Origin: Ekhidna sp.
GTDB lineage: Bacteria > Bacteroidota > Bacteroidia > Cytophagales > Cyclobacteriaceae
Length of the DNA: 32,423 nt
Direction of reading: 5' to 3'
Assembly (NCBI GenBank): GCA_014323825.1
Contig: JACONI010000098.1
Span: forward strand, 1 to 32,423
Below, in pieces: positions 25,246 to 32,423 of this stretch. A program made the position numbers and the translations under genes. How positions within the stretch are numbered: the first letter of the stretch is position 1; the number at the start of each line of letters is the position of its first letter. Under the pieces are notes generated by a model. The model was not told where the DNA came from. It did no database searches and was given only the letters and a program-made list of their open reading frames with translations.

Positions 25246-26475
25246 ATGACAAAAACAACGAATAAAATATTTGCCTTGATTATTGGAGGCTTCACTGTAT
25301 TCACGGGGTGTGGTGATGATGATGAAGATAATCCTGTTTCTATTAACGCACCGGAGACTTACAGTTTCACAAGAGATGGACAATCGACGGTCTCTTTCAG
25401 CGGACAAACCACACGAATAAAAATGGCGGAGGAAATTATTACTGCTTTGAAAACCGAAACACTTTCTGAAGTACGAATTGATGCAATGTTTGCTCATAAA
25501 AAGGGTGCTGAAGATTTTGATAATGCAACTTTAAACGCCTCGGATAAAAGTGTCAGAAGCAAAACGGCTGCTTCGTCAGACTTTTTCTCGGCAAATACAA
25601 CTGAAGCAGCTGCAATCAAGGAAGAATTTGACAGTTGGATTGCCGGTCAGGTTAAAGAAGTATTCCCCAATTGGGAAACGGAAGCAGCTGCCGGTCAGCC
25701 GGGATTTATTCAGGAAGCAGGCGGCGGATCCAAGCGATACGTTAATGCTAAAGGTTTGGAATTGAATCAGGCGTTCAATAAAGGATTGATTGGAGCACTG
25801 ATGGTAGATCAGATGGTAAATAATTATGTAAGCACCTCTGTTCTGGACGCAGGAACAAATAGAGAAGACAATGATGCCGGGACACTTGCCGAAGGGAAAA
25901 ATTACACAAATATGGAGCATAAGTGGGACGAGGCATACGGATATGCCTACGGCACTTCGGCGAACCCGGCAGACCCCAATCGAACGATAGGATCTGATGA
26001 TAGCTTTTTGAATAAATACATCGGCAGAGTTGAGGGTGATGAAGATTTTGAAGGAATTGCTGATGAAATCTATCAGGCATTCAAATTGGGAAGAGCAGCG
26101 ATTGTGGCCGGAGACTACGCTGCCAGGGATGCACAAGCGGATATTATCAGAGAGAAAGTTTCCGAGGTAGTCGCTGTCCGGGCCGTTTACTACTTACAAC
26201 AAGGTAAGGCAGGACTTGAAGCAAGTACCATTGACCGTGCTTCTGTTTTTCATGACCTGTCTGAAGGTTATGGATTTATCTATAGCCTTCAGTTCACCAG
26301 AAAACCGGGAAGCAAATCACCCTATTTTTCAAACTCGAAAGTTAAAGATATGCTTGAAAGATTGATGGGTGACGGTAACAACGGCTTATGGGATATAACG
26401 CCGGCTACACTGGATAAAATTTCAAGTGAAATTGCGGCTCCGTTTTCATTCACGGTAGATGAGGCAGGGAGCTAA
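25246..26475 (+). CDS. DUF4856-family lipoprotein of the metal-uptake operon
   Basis: The preferred start is the ATG at 25246 (409 residues), which gives a lipoprotein signal MTKTTNKIFALIIGGFTVFTGC with lipidated Cys22; the upstream ATG at 25225 adds seven residues. An acidic tether (GDDDEDN) follows. The mature protein is mostly helical, with NAPETYSFTRDGQSTVSFSGQ near the start, and FNKGLIGALMVDQMVNNY, NYTNMEHKWDEAYGY and FHDLSEGYGFIYSLQFTRKP later. These match what I recall of DUF4856, a family commonly encoded beside imelysins. Conserved His, Glu and Asp residues in HKWDEAYG and FHDLSEG could bind a metal (inference). It is the first gene of a four-gene unit ending in a FecA-like receptor. 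No enzymatic function is known. Confidence 0.85.
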   Translation: MTKTTNKIFALIIGGFTVFTGCGDDDEDNPVSINAPETYSFTRDGQSTVSFSGQTTRIKMAEEIITALKTETLSEVRIDAMFAHKKGAEDFDNATLNASDKSVRSKTAASSDFFSANTTEAAAIKEEFDSWIAGQVKEVFPNWETEAAAGQPGFIQEAGGGSKRYVNAKGLELNQAFNKGLIGALMVDQMVNNYVSTSVLDAGTNREDNDAGTLAEGKNYTNMEHKWDEAYGYAYGTSANPADPNRTIGSDDSFLNKYIGRVEGDEDFEGIADEIYQAFKLGRAAIVAGDYAARDAQADIIREKVSEVVAVRAVYYLQQGKAGLEASTIDRASVFHDLSEGYGFIYSLQFTRKPGSKSPYFSNSKVKDMLERLMGDGNNGLWDITPATLDKISSEIAAPFSFTVDEAGS

Positions 26476-26499
26476 TTTAAAAATAAATAATTGAACTGC

Positions 26500-26524
26500 G
26501 GGGATGATTTAACCACCCCTTTTT
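26500..26524 (+). terminator. Weak intercistronic terminator-like hairpin
   Basis: GGGG, a 12-nt loop, CCCC and TTTTT lie between the DUF4856 and imelysin-like genes. The 4-bp stem is short, so partial termination that lowers downstream expression is the most it suggests. Confidence 0.3.
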
Positions 26525-26543
26525 AGACTTAAAGAAGAAGTTG

Positions 26544-27632
26544 ATGGAGAAGTTGAATTCGTTTTTTGTTATCTGTTTTGCGATTACGATGACTGTCTTG
26601 GTAAGCTGTTCTGAAGATGATCCGGATGAAAGCCCTGATAATTTTGATCGGCAGAAAATGCTTGCAAATTGGGCAGATAATTTTATTATTCCCGGGTACC
26701 GGTCTTATGTCGCCGGTCTGTCCCAGCTGGATCGGGATGTCCGTTTATTCACTGCTTCCCCCTCCAAAGAAACACTGGCTATAGTGAGATCATCCTGGCT
26801 CACTGCAAATCTTGTCTGGCAGAAGGTAGGAATGTATGAAATTGGGAAAGCTGAGGAAATCACACTGATCAACTTTACCAATATATACCCAACAGCCACA
26901 GCAGACTTAGAGGCTGCCGTTGCATCCGGTTCTTATGATCTCACCTCTGTAAATAAGCAAGATGAACAAGGTCTTCCAGCCATTGAGTACTTAATTTATG
27001 GTGTAAGAAATTCGGATGAAGAAATCATCTCCCTTTTTGCAAATGTTAATTATCGGACATTTCTAAAAGACCTGAGCACGAGGTTAAAAATGCTGGCTGA
27101 GACTGTGTTGTCAGATTGGGAAAATGGTTATCGAGATGCCTTCGTTGACAATGATGGTTCCGAGACAACCTCATCGGTAAATAAGTTAGTGAATGATTAC
27201 ATTTTCTATTATGAAAAACATCTGCGTGCAGGAAAGATTGGCATTCCGGCAGGTGTATTCTCAAGAAGCGAGCTGCCGGAGAAAGTAGAAGGTTTGTACA
27301 GCGGCACCTCAAAAGTACTGTTTGATGCCGCCTTACAGGCTATGGTTGATTTTTTCAACGGAGCGGATGGTGAGAGTCTGGCGACTTATCTTCAATTCTT
27401 AAATACAGTAGCTAAAGGTGAAGATTTGGCACAGGCTGTCAATGTTCAGTTTGAGGCTGTGGAAGAAAAGGCTTCCGGCCTTTCCGATAACTTTAATAAA
27501 CAGATAGCATCAAATAACTCATTGATGCTGGAAACTTACGATGAACTCCAAAAGAATGTAGTGAATCTAAAAGTGGACATGCTGCAAGCTCTTAACATTA
27601 GGGTAGACTTTGTAGATGCAGACGGAGATTAG
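26544..27632 (+). CDS. Imelysin-family (IrpA-like) lipoprotein
   Basis: Imelysins are helical periplasmic or surface proteins, named after a supposed M75 peptidase and now linked to iron or haem uptake. The 362-residue protein begins at the ATG at 26544 (a TTG directly before it is unlikely). It has a lipoprotein signal ending LVSC (Cys22) and an acidic tether (SEDDPDESPDN). NWADNFIIPGYRSYVAGLSQL opens the first helical bundle, and IYPTATADLEAAV lies near residue 115-127. The family's GxHxxE motif reads GLPAIE (residues 143-148): the Glu is kept but His is replaced by Pro, as in the IrpA-like subgroup I recall. The HTTM gene follows after 3 bp, so they are co-translated. Confidence 0.88.
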   Translation: MEKLNSFFVICFAITMTVLVSCSEDDPDESPDNFDRQKMLANWADNFIIPGYRSYVAGLSQLDRDVRLFTASPSKETLAIVRSSWLTANLVWQKVGMYEIGKAEEITLINFTNIYPTATADLEAAVASGSYDLTSVNKQDEQGLPAIEYLIYGVRNSDEEIISLFANVNYRTFLKDLSTRLKMLAETVLSDWENGYRDAFVDNDGSETTSSVNKLVNDYIFYYEKHLRAGKIGIPAGVFSRSELPEKVEGLYSGTSKVLFDAALQAMVDFFNGADGESLATYLQFLNTVAKGEDLAQAVNVQFEAVEEKASGLSDNFNKQIASNNSLMLETYDELQKNVVNLKVDMLQALNIRVDFVDADGD

Positions 27633-27635
27633 GTT

Positions 27636-28967
27636 GTGGAAGTGGTATCGTGGATAAGGTGCGAAAGAAAGGCTGCCCCTCTGGCAGTATTTCGCATTTT
27701 CTTTGGCATTATGATGTGCTTAAGCATCATACGTTTTTGGGCGAATGGGTGGATTCGAAAACTTTACATTGAACCTGCATTCTTCTTTTCCTACTATGGC
27801 TTTGAATGGGTCAAGCCCCCGGGCTCATTTACTTACCTCCTCTTCGTCATTTGCGGGCTGGCCGCATTGGCAGTAGCGATAGGATTTAAGTACAGACTGT
27901 CCATAGCCGTATTCTTTCTTAGTTTCACCTATATCGAGCTAATGGATAAAACTACTTATTTGAACCACTACTATTTCATTAGTATTTTAAGTTTTTTGAT
28001 GATTTTCCTACCGGCAGCCGGTCATTTTTCATGGGATTCGAGAAGACGGAACACTGAGCACATTCCGGCATGGACGACAGACAGCATTAAGCTACTTCTA
28101 TCCATTGTTTATTGCTATGCGGGCCTTGCAAAATTGAATTCTGACTGGCTGTTCAGGGCAATGCCGTTAAAGATTTGGCTTCCCGGAAAATACGATATTC
28201 CGTTTTTAGGAGATTTCCTGCACAATGAATGGGTAATTTATGCCTTTAGCTGGGGAGGTGCAATCTATGACCTCACGATTCCCTTTTTACTCCTTTGGAA
28301 AAGGAGCAGAGTATTTGCTTTTGTACTGGTCGTTGTTTTTCATTTGCTGACAAGCGTTTTGTTCCCTATTGGCATGTTCCCTTATATCATGATTGTGAGT
28401 GCGTTGATATTCTTCGATGCGGACTTTCATGAAAAGATCATTGCCTTCTTCAAAAAACTGCTTCGAATAAACTACTTGCCGTCTCCTACTTTAAAGGTCA
28501 CCACTCCTAAGTGGAGCTTGATAATACTTTTTATTTTTTTCAGTATTCAGTTAATGTTTCCGTGGCGTTACCTATGCTATCCCGGTGAGCTTTTCTGGAC
28601 GGAGGAGGGGTTTCGATTTTCCTGGCGGGTGATGTTGGTGGAAAAAGCGGGATATGCGAATTTTAAAATTGTTGATCGAACCAACGATGAGATTTTCTAC
28701 ATTGACAATAGCGATTTTCTTACCCCCTTTCAGGAAAAGCAGATGGCGTTTCAGCCTGACTTCATTTTGGAATACGCCCACTATCTTCGCAATCACTTTG
28801 GCAAACAGGGAAAAGAAGTGGAGGTGTATGTGGAAAGCTATGTGGCGTTGAATGGCAGAAGAAGTCAGCCTTTTATTAATCCTTCGGTTGATTTAACGAA
28901 AGTGAAAGAATCATTTGCCCGTAAAAAATGGATTTTACCATTCAACGATGAAATCAAAGGGATTTAA
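27636..28967 (+). CDS. HTTM-domain membrane protein, gamma-carboxylase-related
   Basis: HTTM (horizontally transferred transmembrane) domains are bacterial relatives of vitamin K-dependent gamma-glutamyl carboxylase. The 443-residue protein has an N-terminal membrane domain with about eight helices (about 15-320) and a polar C-terminal tail (about 325-443). Two carboxylase landmarks appear conserved: YLNHYYFISIL with His111, matching the essential NHSY histidine, and AGLAKLNSDWL with Lys166, matching the AGVKKLDADW lysine proposed as catalytic base in the human enzyme (hand alignment). The start is GTG at 27636, 3 bp after the imelysin-like gene; the end overlaps the receptor gene by 20 bp. 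It may modify an operon partner or serve as the inner-membrane component; neither is shown. Confidence 0.85.
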   Translation: MEVVSWIRCERKAAPLAVFRIFFGIMMCLSIIRFWANGWIRKLYIEPAFFFSYYGFEWVKPPGSFTYLLFVICGLAALAVAIGFKYRLSIAVFFLSFTYIELMDKTTYLNHYYFISILSFLMIFLPAAGHFSWDSRRRNTEHIPAWTTDSIKLLLSIVYCYAGLAKLNSDWLFRAMPLKIWLPGKYDIPFLGDFLHNEWVIYAFSWGGAIYDLTIPFLLLWKRSRVFAFVLVVVFHLLTSVLFPIGMFPYIMIVSALIFFDADFHEKIIAFFKKLLRINYLPSPTLKVTTPKWSLIILFIFFSIQLMFPWRYLCYPGELFWTEEGFRFSWRVMLVEKAGYANFKIVDRTNDEIFYIDNSDFLTPFQEKQMAFQPDFILEYAHYLRNHFGKQGKEVEVYVESYVALNGRRSQPFINPSVDLTKVKESFARKKWILPFNDEIKGI

Positions 28968-31428
28968 AGTTTTCTTTTTGGGCCTTTTGACGGTGAAATC
29001 GCTGACTGCACAACTGACCTTATCAGGCACTATTATTGATGCTGATTCCGGTGGTCCAATCAAAGGAGCGGAAGTTTACGACAGGAACTCCCGTCAGCTG
29101 GCTGCAACAAATGATGACGGGTTCTTTCGCCTGGTGAATCTTCAGGAAGGTCTTCACCAAATTGTCATCATGTCTTTGGAATACGAGAGCCTGGAGCGGG
29201 AGTTAAATCTTTCGGAAGACAAGGAAATCACAATACCTATGGAAGAATTTCAACAGGAACTTTCCGAAGTGGTTGTAAGCAGAAAGAGAGAGGAAATATT
29301 TGCTTTGAGCCGATTAAGGCACGTAGAGGGAACTGCAATTTATGCCGGCAAAAAATCTGAAGTAGTGCTCTTGGATCAAATGGTAGGCAATATCGCTGCC
29401 AACAATGCAAGACAGATCTACTCACAGGTAGTTGGATTGAATATTTACGAGAGTATTGACGCAGGACTTCAGCTAAACATTGGAGGAAGAGGGCTGGATC
29501 CTAACAGAACTTCCAACTTCAATACACGTCAAAATGGGTACGATATTAGTGCTGATGTACTTGGTTATCCCGAAAGCTATTACACTCCTCCGGCAGAGGC
29601 TTTAAGTGAAATTCAGATAGTTCGCGGAGCTGCCTCTTTGCAATACGGAACTCAGTTTGGAGGCTTAATTAATTTCAAGATGAAATCACCTTCCGACAGG
29701 CCGATAGAGTTAATATCCAGGCAGTCAGCGGGCTCTTTTGGCTTGTTCAACACCTTTAATGCTTTGAGCGGAACATTAGGGAGGAGTTCTTATTACACTT
29801 ATTTCAATTATAAAAGAGGTGACGGCTTCCGTCCGAACTCAGCCTTTGATGCGAAGAATTTTTTTGGAAATTTTCGCCATAATTTATCGGGAAGAACCTC
29901 GGCGATATTTGAGTTTACCTCACTCAATTATTTGGTTCAACAGCCTGGCGGTCTTACCGACTTTCTGTTCAATTCAGATGCTGCATACACGATAAGCAAT
30001 CGCTCCAGAAATTGGTTTGAAGTGGACTGGAAGCTGACAACTCTCAAGCTAGAGCATGGACTCTCGGATCGTTCCGACCTGAGCATTCAGTTCTTTAGCT
30101 TAAATGCAGCTCGAAATGCGCTTGGTTTTAGGGGAGACCCGAAGGAATTAAATGCGAATCCGATTCTCCGGAAAGATGAAAAGAACACAGATGGAAGTTT
30201 CTTTTTTTCAAGAGATCTAATCAAGGGGAAATTTCAAAATTGGGGTGTTGAAACAAGATACCTTACAAGGTATTCCTTAGGCACTAAAAATGCCTTTTTT
30301 TTGCTGGGAGCTAAGTATTATAGAGCGAATAACTCAGAAATGCAAGGACCGGGAAGTCGTGGATCGGATGCCGATTTTGACTTCAGGTTAAACGAAAATC
30401 CGGACTACATCAATCAATCGGACTTTGAATTTCCAAACAGGAACCTGGCTATATTTGGTGAGCATATTTTTTTTATCAATGACAGGCTGTCCGTCACACC
30501 GGGCTTTCGATATGAGTTTATCAAAACAGCAAGCAAAGGAATTTACAATGATGAAAATCTCGATCTGGCCGGAAATGTCCAGCCTCTGGGCGATACCACT
30601 GATAACAGAACATTTGACCGCTCCTTTGTTCTATTGGGAATAGGGATTAGTTATGATTTCTCTTCCAATGCGGAGATGTATCTGAATGTTTCCGAAAACT
30701 ACCGATCGGTGACATTTAGCGATATTAGGGTAACCAACCCCGCCTTTGTAGTAGACCCGGACATTAGTGATGAAAGAGGCTATACGTTTGATATTGGTTT
30801 AAGAGGAAAATGGAAAGAGAAGATTTCTTATGATGTAGGATTGTATGGGCTATTGTATGACGACCGAATTGGGATCATTTTGGATGACAGGGCGAATAGG
30901 GTCAGGTCAAATATCGGAACGGCATTAATTGCGGGATTAGAATTTTTCGCTGACTGGAATCTGGCTAAATCAATCGGAATGGCAGAAAACCATAAACTCA
31001 ACTGGTTTGTCAATTCAGCATGGACTGAATCACAATATTTATCTTCCGATGAGAACAATGTAGAGGGTAAGCGTGTAGAGTTCATCCCAAACGTCAATCT
31101 GAAAACGGGACTATCATTTGGTTACAAAAATTTGCTCGGCAGTTTGCAATTCACTTATCTTTCCGAACAATACACGGATGTCGAAAACGCTCCGATTCCC
31201 GATGATAATGACAATAGAAATGGAATTATTGGAGAAATACCAGGCTATCAGGTAATAGACCTGTCCTTTTCCTATTCTTTCAAATGGCTAAAACTGGAAA
31301 CGGGAATAAATAATTTGTTAGATGAAAAGTATTTTACAAGAAGAGCAACGGGTTATCCGGGTCCCGGAATCATACCCTCCGAACCGAGGAGTCATTATTT
31401 GACACTGGAAATAAAGCTGCCCGAGTAG
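28948..31428 (+). CDS. FecA-like TonB-dependent outer-membrane receptor
   Basis: TonB-dependent receptors import metal chelates across the outer membrane using energy from TonB. I prefer the ATG at 28948 (826 residues), which yields a signal peptide (MKSKGFKVFFLGLLTVKSLTAQ); the TTG 33 nt upstream spoils it. A carboxypeptidase-regulatory-like domain follows (LSGTIIDADSGGPIKGAEVYD, about 22-100). The plug domain (about 120-260) contains LNIGGRGLDPNRTSNFNTRQ, YDISADVLGYPESYYTPP and IQIVRGAASLQYGTQFGG, a pattern typical of FecA (ferric citrate) receptors in this phylum. The 22-strand barrel ends in YLTLEIKLPE, preceded by INNLLDEKYFTRRATGYPGPG. It overlaps the HTTM gene by 20 bp, is last in the operon, and implies ferric iron, perhaps citrate-bound, as substrate. 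Confidence 0.94.
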   Translation: MKSKGFKVFFLGLLTVKSLTAQLTLSGTIIDADSGGPIKGAEVYDRNSRQLAATNDDGFFRLVNLQEGLHQIVIMSLEYESLERELNLSEDKEITIPMEEFQQELSEVVVSRKREEIFALSRLRHVEGTAIYAGKKSEVVLLDQMVGNIAANNARQIYSQVVGLNIYESIDAGLQLNIGGRGLDPNRTSNFNTRQNGYDISADVLGYPESYYTPPAEALSEIQIVRGAASLQYGTQFGGLINFKMKSPSDRPIELISRQSAGSFGLFNTFNALSGTLGRSSYYTYFNYKRGDGFRPNSAFDAKNFFGNFRHNLSGRTSAIFEFTSLNYLVQQPGGLTDFLFNSDAAYTISNRSRNWFEVDWKLTTLKLEHGLSDRSDLSIQFFSLNAARNALGFRGDPKELNANPILRKDEKNTDGSFFFSRDLIKGKFQNWGVETRYLTRYSLGTKNAFFLLGAKYYRANNSEMQGPGSRGSDADFDFRLNENPDYINQSDFEFPNRNLAIFGEHIFFINDRLSVTPGFRYEFIKTASKGIYNDENLDLAGNVQPLGDTTDNRTFDRSFVLLGIGISYDFSSNAEMYLNVSENYRSVTFSDIRVTNPAFVVDPDISDERGYTFDIGLRGKWKEKISYDVGLYGLLYDDRIGIILDDRANRVRSNIGTALIAGLEFFADWNLAKSIGMAENHKLNWFVNSAWTESQYLSSDENNVEGKRVEFIPNVNLKTGLSFGYKNLLGSLQFTYLSEQYTDVENAPIPDDNDNRNGIIGEIPGYQVIDLSFSYSFKWLKLETGINNLLDEKYFTRRATGYPGPGIIPSEPRSHYLTLEIKLPE

Positions 31429-32099
31429 GAGTTGGCTTGCTGCCCACAAAGTAAAACAGATAGCTGCTAATCGGATCATGAGAGTACCGTCCCGAATGGC
31501 ATGCCGCAAGAGGAAAGGGGCTTCCCGGAAAGCTGATTTCTTTTTAACACTAACAATGTAAGGGAGATAAACGGTGTAAATAATTTAACATCCTAAACGG
31601 GTATGTGACCGACCCCAAACATACGACCGATAACACGAAAATCTAACCTCTCTAAGTAAAGCCATAGGACTTGTTTTTTCACGGATTCGAACCTTGCGGT
31701 TTTATTTACGCATTACCGTATAGTCATACCCACAACTTTTAAAGCCGTGAAGTTACCTTCCGTTTGGGATGCCTCTTTTAATTTTATTAAGCAGGTTTAC
31801 ATTTCAGATTATTTATAAAAATATATAAAATTGTATTTTAAGGATAAAATTAAAAATATTTTAAAAAAAAATGCCATATACAAATGTATGTTTAATCAAC
31901 AATACTATATTTGTAATGTTACCGTAAAGACGGTAACGTATATATGCCCGTAATTTTTATCTTTATGCTTCTGACATTTTTCAGAGGGTTTTATGCAGGT
32001 GTATCAAAGACCAGAATTTAATTATTGCGAAAAATTGCTGTAAACTTAAATTCAAACAAAAAGAAAATGTATAATTTTAACAAATTAAATTAATTCGTT
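31429..32099. other. Gene-free leader region before the GloVer-type protein
   Basis: No protein or RNA gene is supported. After the receptor stop there is no strong terminator; a weak G+C hairpin with T residues lies near 31515-31550. The right half is very AT-rich and carries a -7-like TATATTTG (31906-31913) and the hairpin GTTACCGT-AAAG-ACGGTAAC (31918-31937). Confidence 0.6.
31906..31937 (+). promoter_or_regulatory. Candidate -7 element with a hairpin at the transcript start
   Basis: TATATTTG (31906-31913) matches the -7 consensus, though no -33 TTTG is evident. Five nt later an 8-bp perfect inverted repeat (GTTACCGT, AAAG, ACGGTAAC) would lie at the 5' end of the mRNA, where it could stabilise the transcript or act as an operator. 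The leader to the next gene would be about 180 nt. Confidence 0.4.
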
Positions 32100-32423
32100 A
32101 TGAAAAATCTTATTTTTTATTTAATGTTAGGTGTGCTGTTCGCTTGCCCCGCACTCGGACAGATCAAGCTGGCAGGCATGGGAACCTGGAGAGGTGGTTC
32201 TGTATTTGCTATCAACTCGGACGGCAGTATGCCGGAACAGTGGAAGGAATTTGAAATTCCTCCGGCAAGGCCAATAGGCAGTCTTGTAGCGGTCAACGGA
32301 AAACTCTGGGGAATGACCAGCGTGGGAGGCGTTACAGGAGTCGGAACCATCTTTCGAATGGATAGCGATGGCGGTAATTTCTCAGTGGTTCACAATTTTG
32401 ATGGTATCAACGGAACAAAACCA
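32100..32423 (+). CDS. Secreted GloVer-type tandem-repeat protein, 3' partial
   Basis: The ATG at 32100 opens a frame that runs off the right edge after 108 codons. It begins with a signal peptide (MKNLIFYLMLGVLFACPALG) and continues with repeats of the kind GKLWGMTSVGGVTGVGTIFRMDSDGGNFSVVHNFDG. The pattern G.LWGMTS.GG..G.GTIF is that of the 'choice-of-anchor tandem repeat GloVer-containing' family, which form beta-propeller-like secreted proteins and often end in a T9SS sorting domain; that end is outside the window. The Cys in the signal (FACPALG) is not in a clear lipobox. The function is unknown; surface display is likely. A/T-rich sequence without a Shine-Dalgarno precedes the start. Confidence 0.8.
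   Translation, partial: MKNLIFYLMLGVLFACPALGQIKLAGMGTWRGGSVFAINSDGSMPEQWKEFEIPPARPIGSLVAVNGKLWGMTSVGGVTGVGTIFRMDSDGGNFSVVHNFDGINGTKP

Noticed and set aside
31683-31693. tRNA T-arm-like sequence on the minus strand (GGTTCGAATCC)
   Set aside because: The flanks give a mismatched T-stem and no acceptor, anticodon or D-arm could be found nearby, so it is a chance match or at most a tiny fragment.

Overview
The window looks like chromosome of a member of the Bacteroidota, most likely the Cytophagales/Cytophagia side (inference). Supporting signs are type IX secretion (T9SS) C-terminal sorting domains, a TonB with the Bacteroidota N-terminus, a FecA-like TonB-dependent receptor, an atpD-atpC pair with a short epsilon subunit, and promoters matching the Bacteroidota consensus (TTTG about 20 nt upstream of TAnnTTTG) instead of sigma70. 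Start codons have A-rich leaders, mostly without clear Shine-Dalgarno sequences.

Layout. 1-1510: the 3' end of a cadherin-repeat T9SS surface protein. 1511-2136: no intact gene, but a decayed fragment resembling a B12-dependent ribonucleotide reductase. 2137-3298: gcvH and a tonB-like gene, closed by a hairpin terminator. 3345-6684 (minus): a PlsC-family acyltransferase overlapping a large membrane/TPR protein. 6812-10304: an ABC exporter pair (NatA/NatB-like) and a histidine kinase. 10364-11008: a small outer-membrane barrel. 11139-12903: atpD-atpC. 12959-15553 (minus): map (methionine aminopeptidase) followed by a ClC/CBS channel. 15554-16907: repeat-rich DNA around a small coiled-coil repeat gene. 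16908-21377: a 1489-aa secreted protein (beta-propeller, cadherin repeats, T9SS sorting domain) that is a paralogue of the first gene. 21378-22265: gene-poor DNA with hairpins and a promoter-terminator pair that could be a small RNA. 22266-24349 (minus): a SPOR-like protein and fumC. 24462-31428: a LuxR-type response regulator followed by an apparent metal-uptake operon (DUF4856 lipoprotein, imelysin-like lipoprotein, HTTM membrane protein, FecA-like receptor). 32100-end: the start of a secreted GloVer-type tandem-repeat protein.

How the genes work together. The clearest functional unit is 24462-31428. Nearly identical palindromes (TTTAGAA-N3-TTCTAAA) lie just before both the response regulator and the first lipoprotein gene, suggesting one metal-responsive regulator controls both. 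Two lipoproteins, an HTTM protein with gamma-carboxylase-like His and Lys positions, and an outer-membrane receptor would form a cell-envelope iron (or other metal) acquisition set; the TonB at 2621 could energise such a receptor. The second theme is repeat-driven variability. Eleven AAAAC units sit 11 nt before the start of the large secreted protein, long repeats lie inside it, a 21-bp tandem array abuts the map promoter, and AACCTNNAAGGTT palindromes cluster around these loci.
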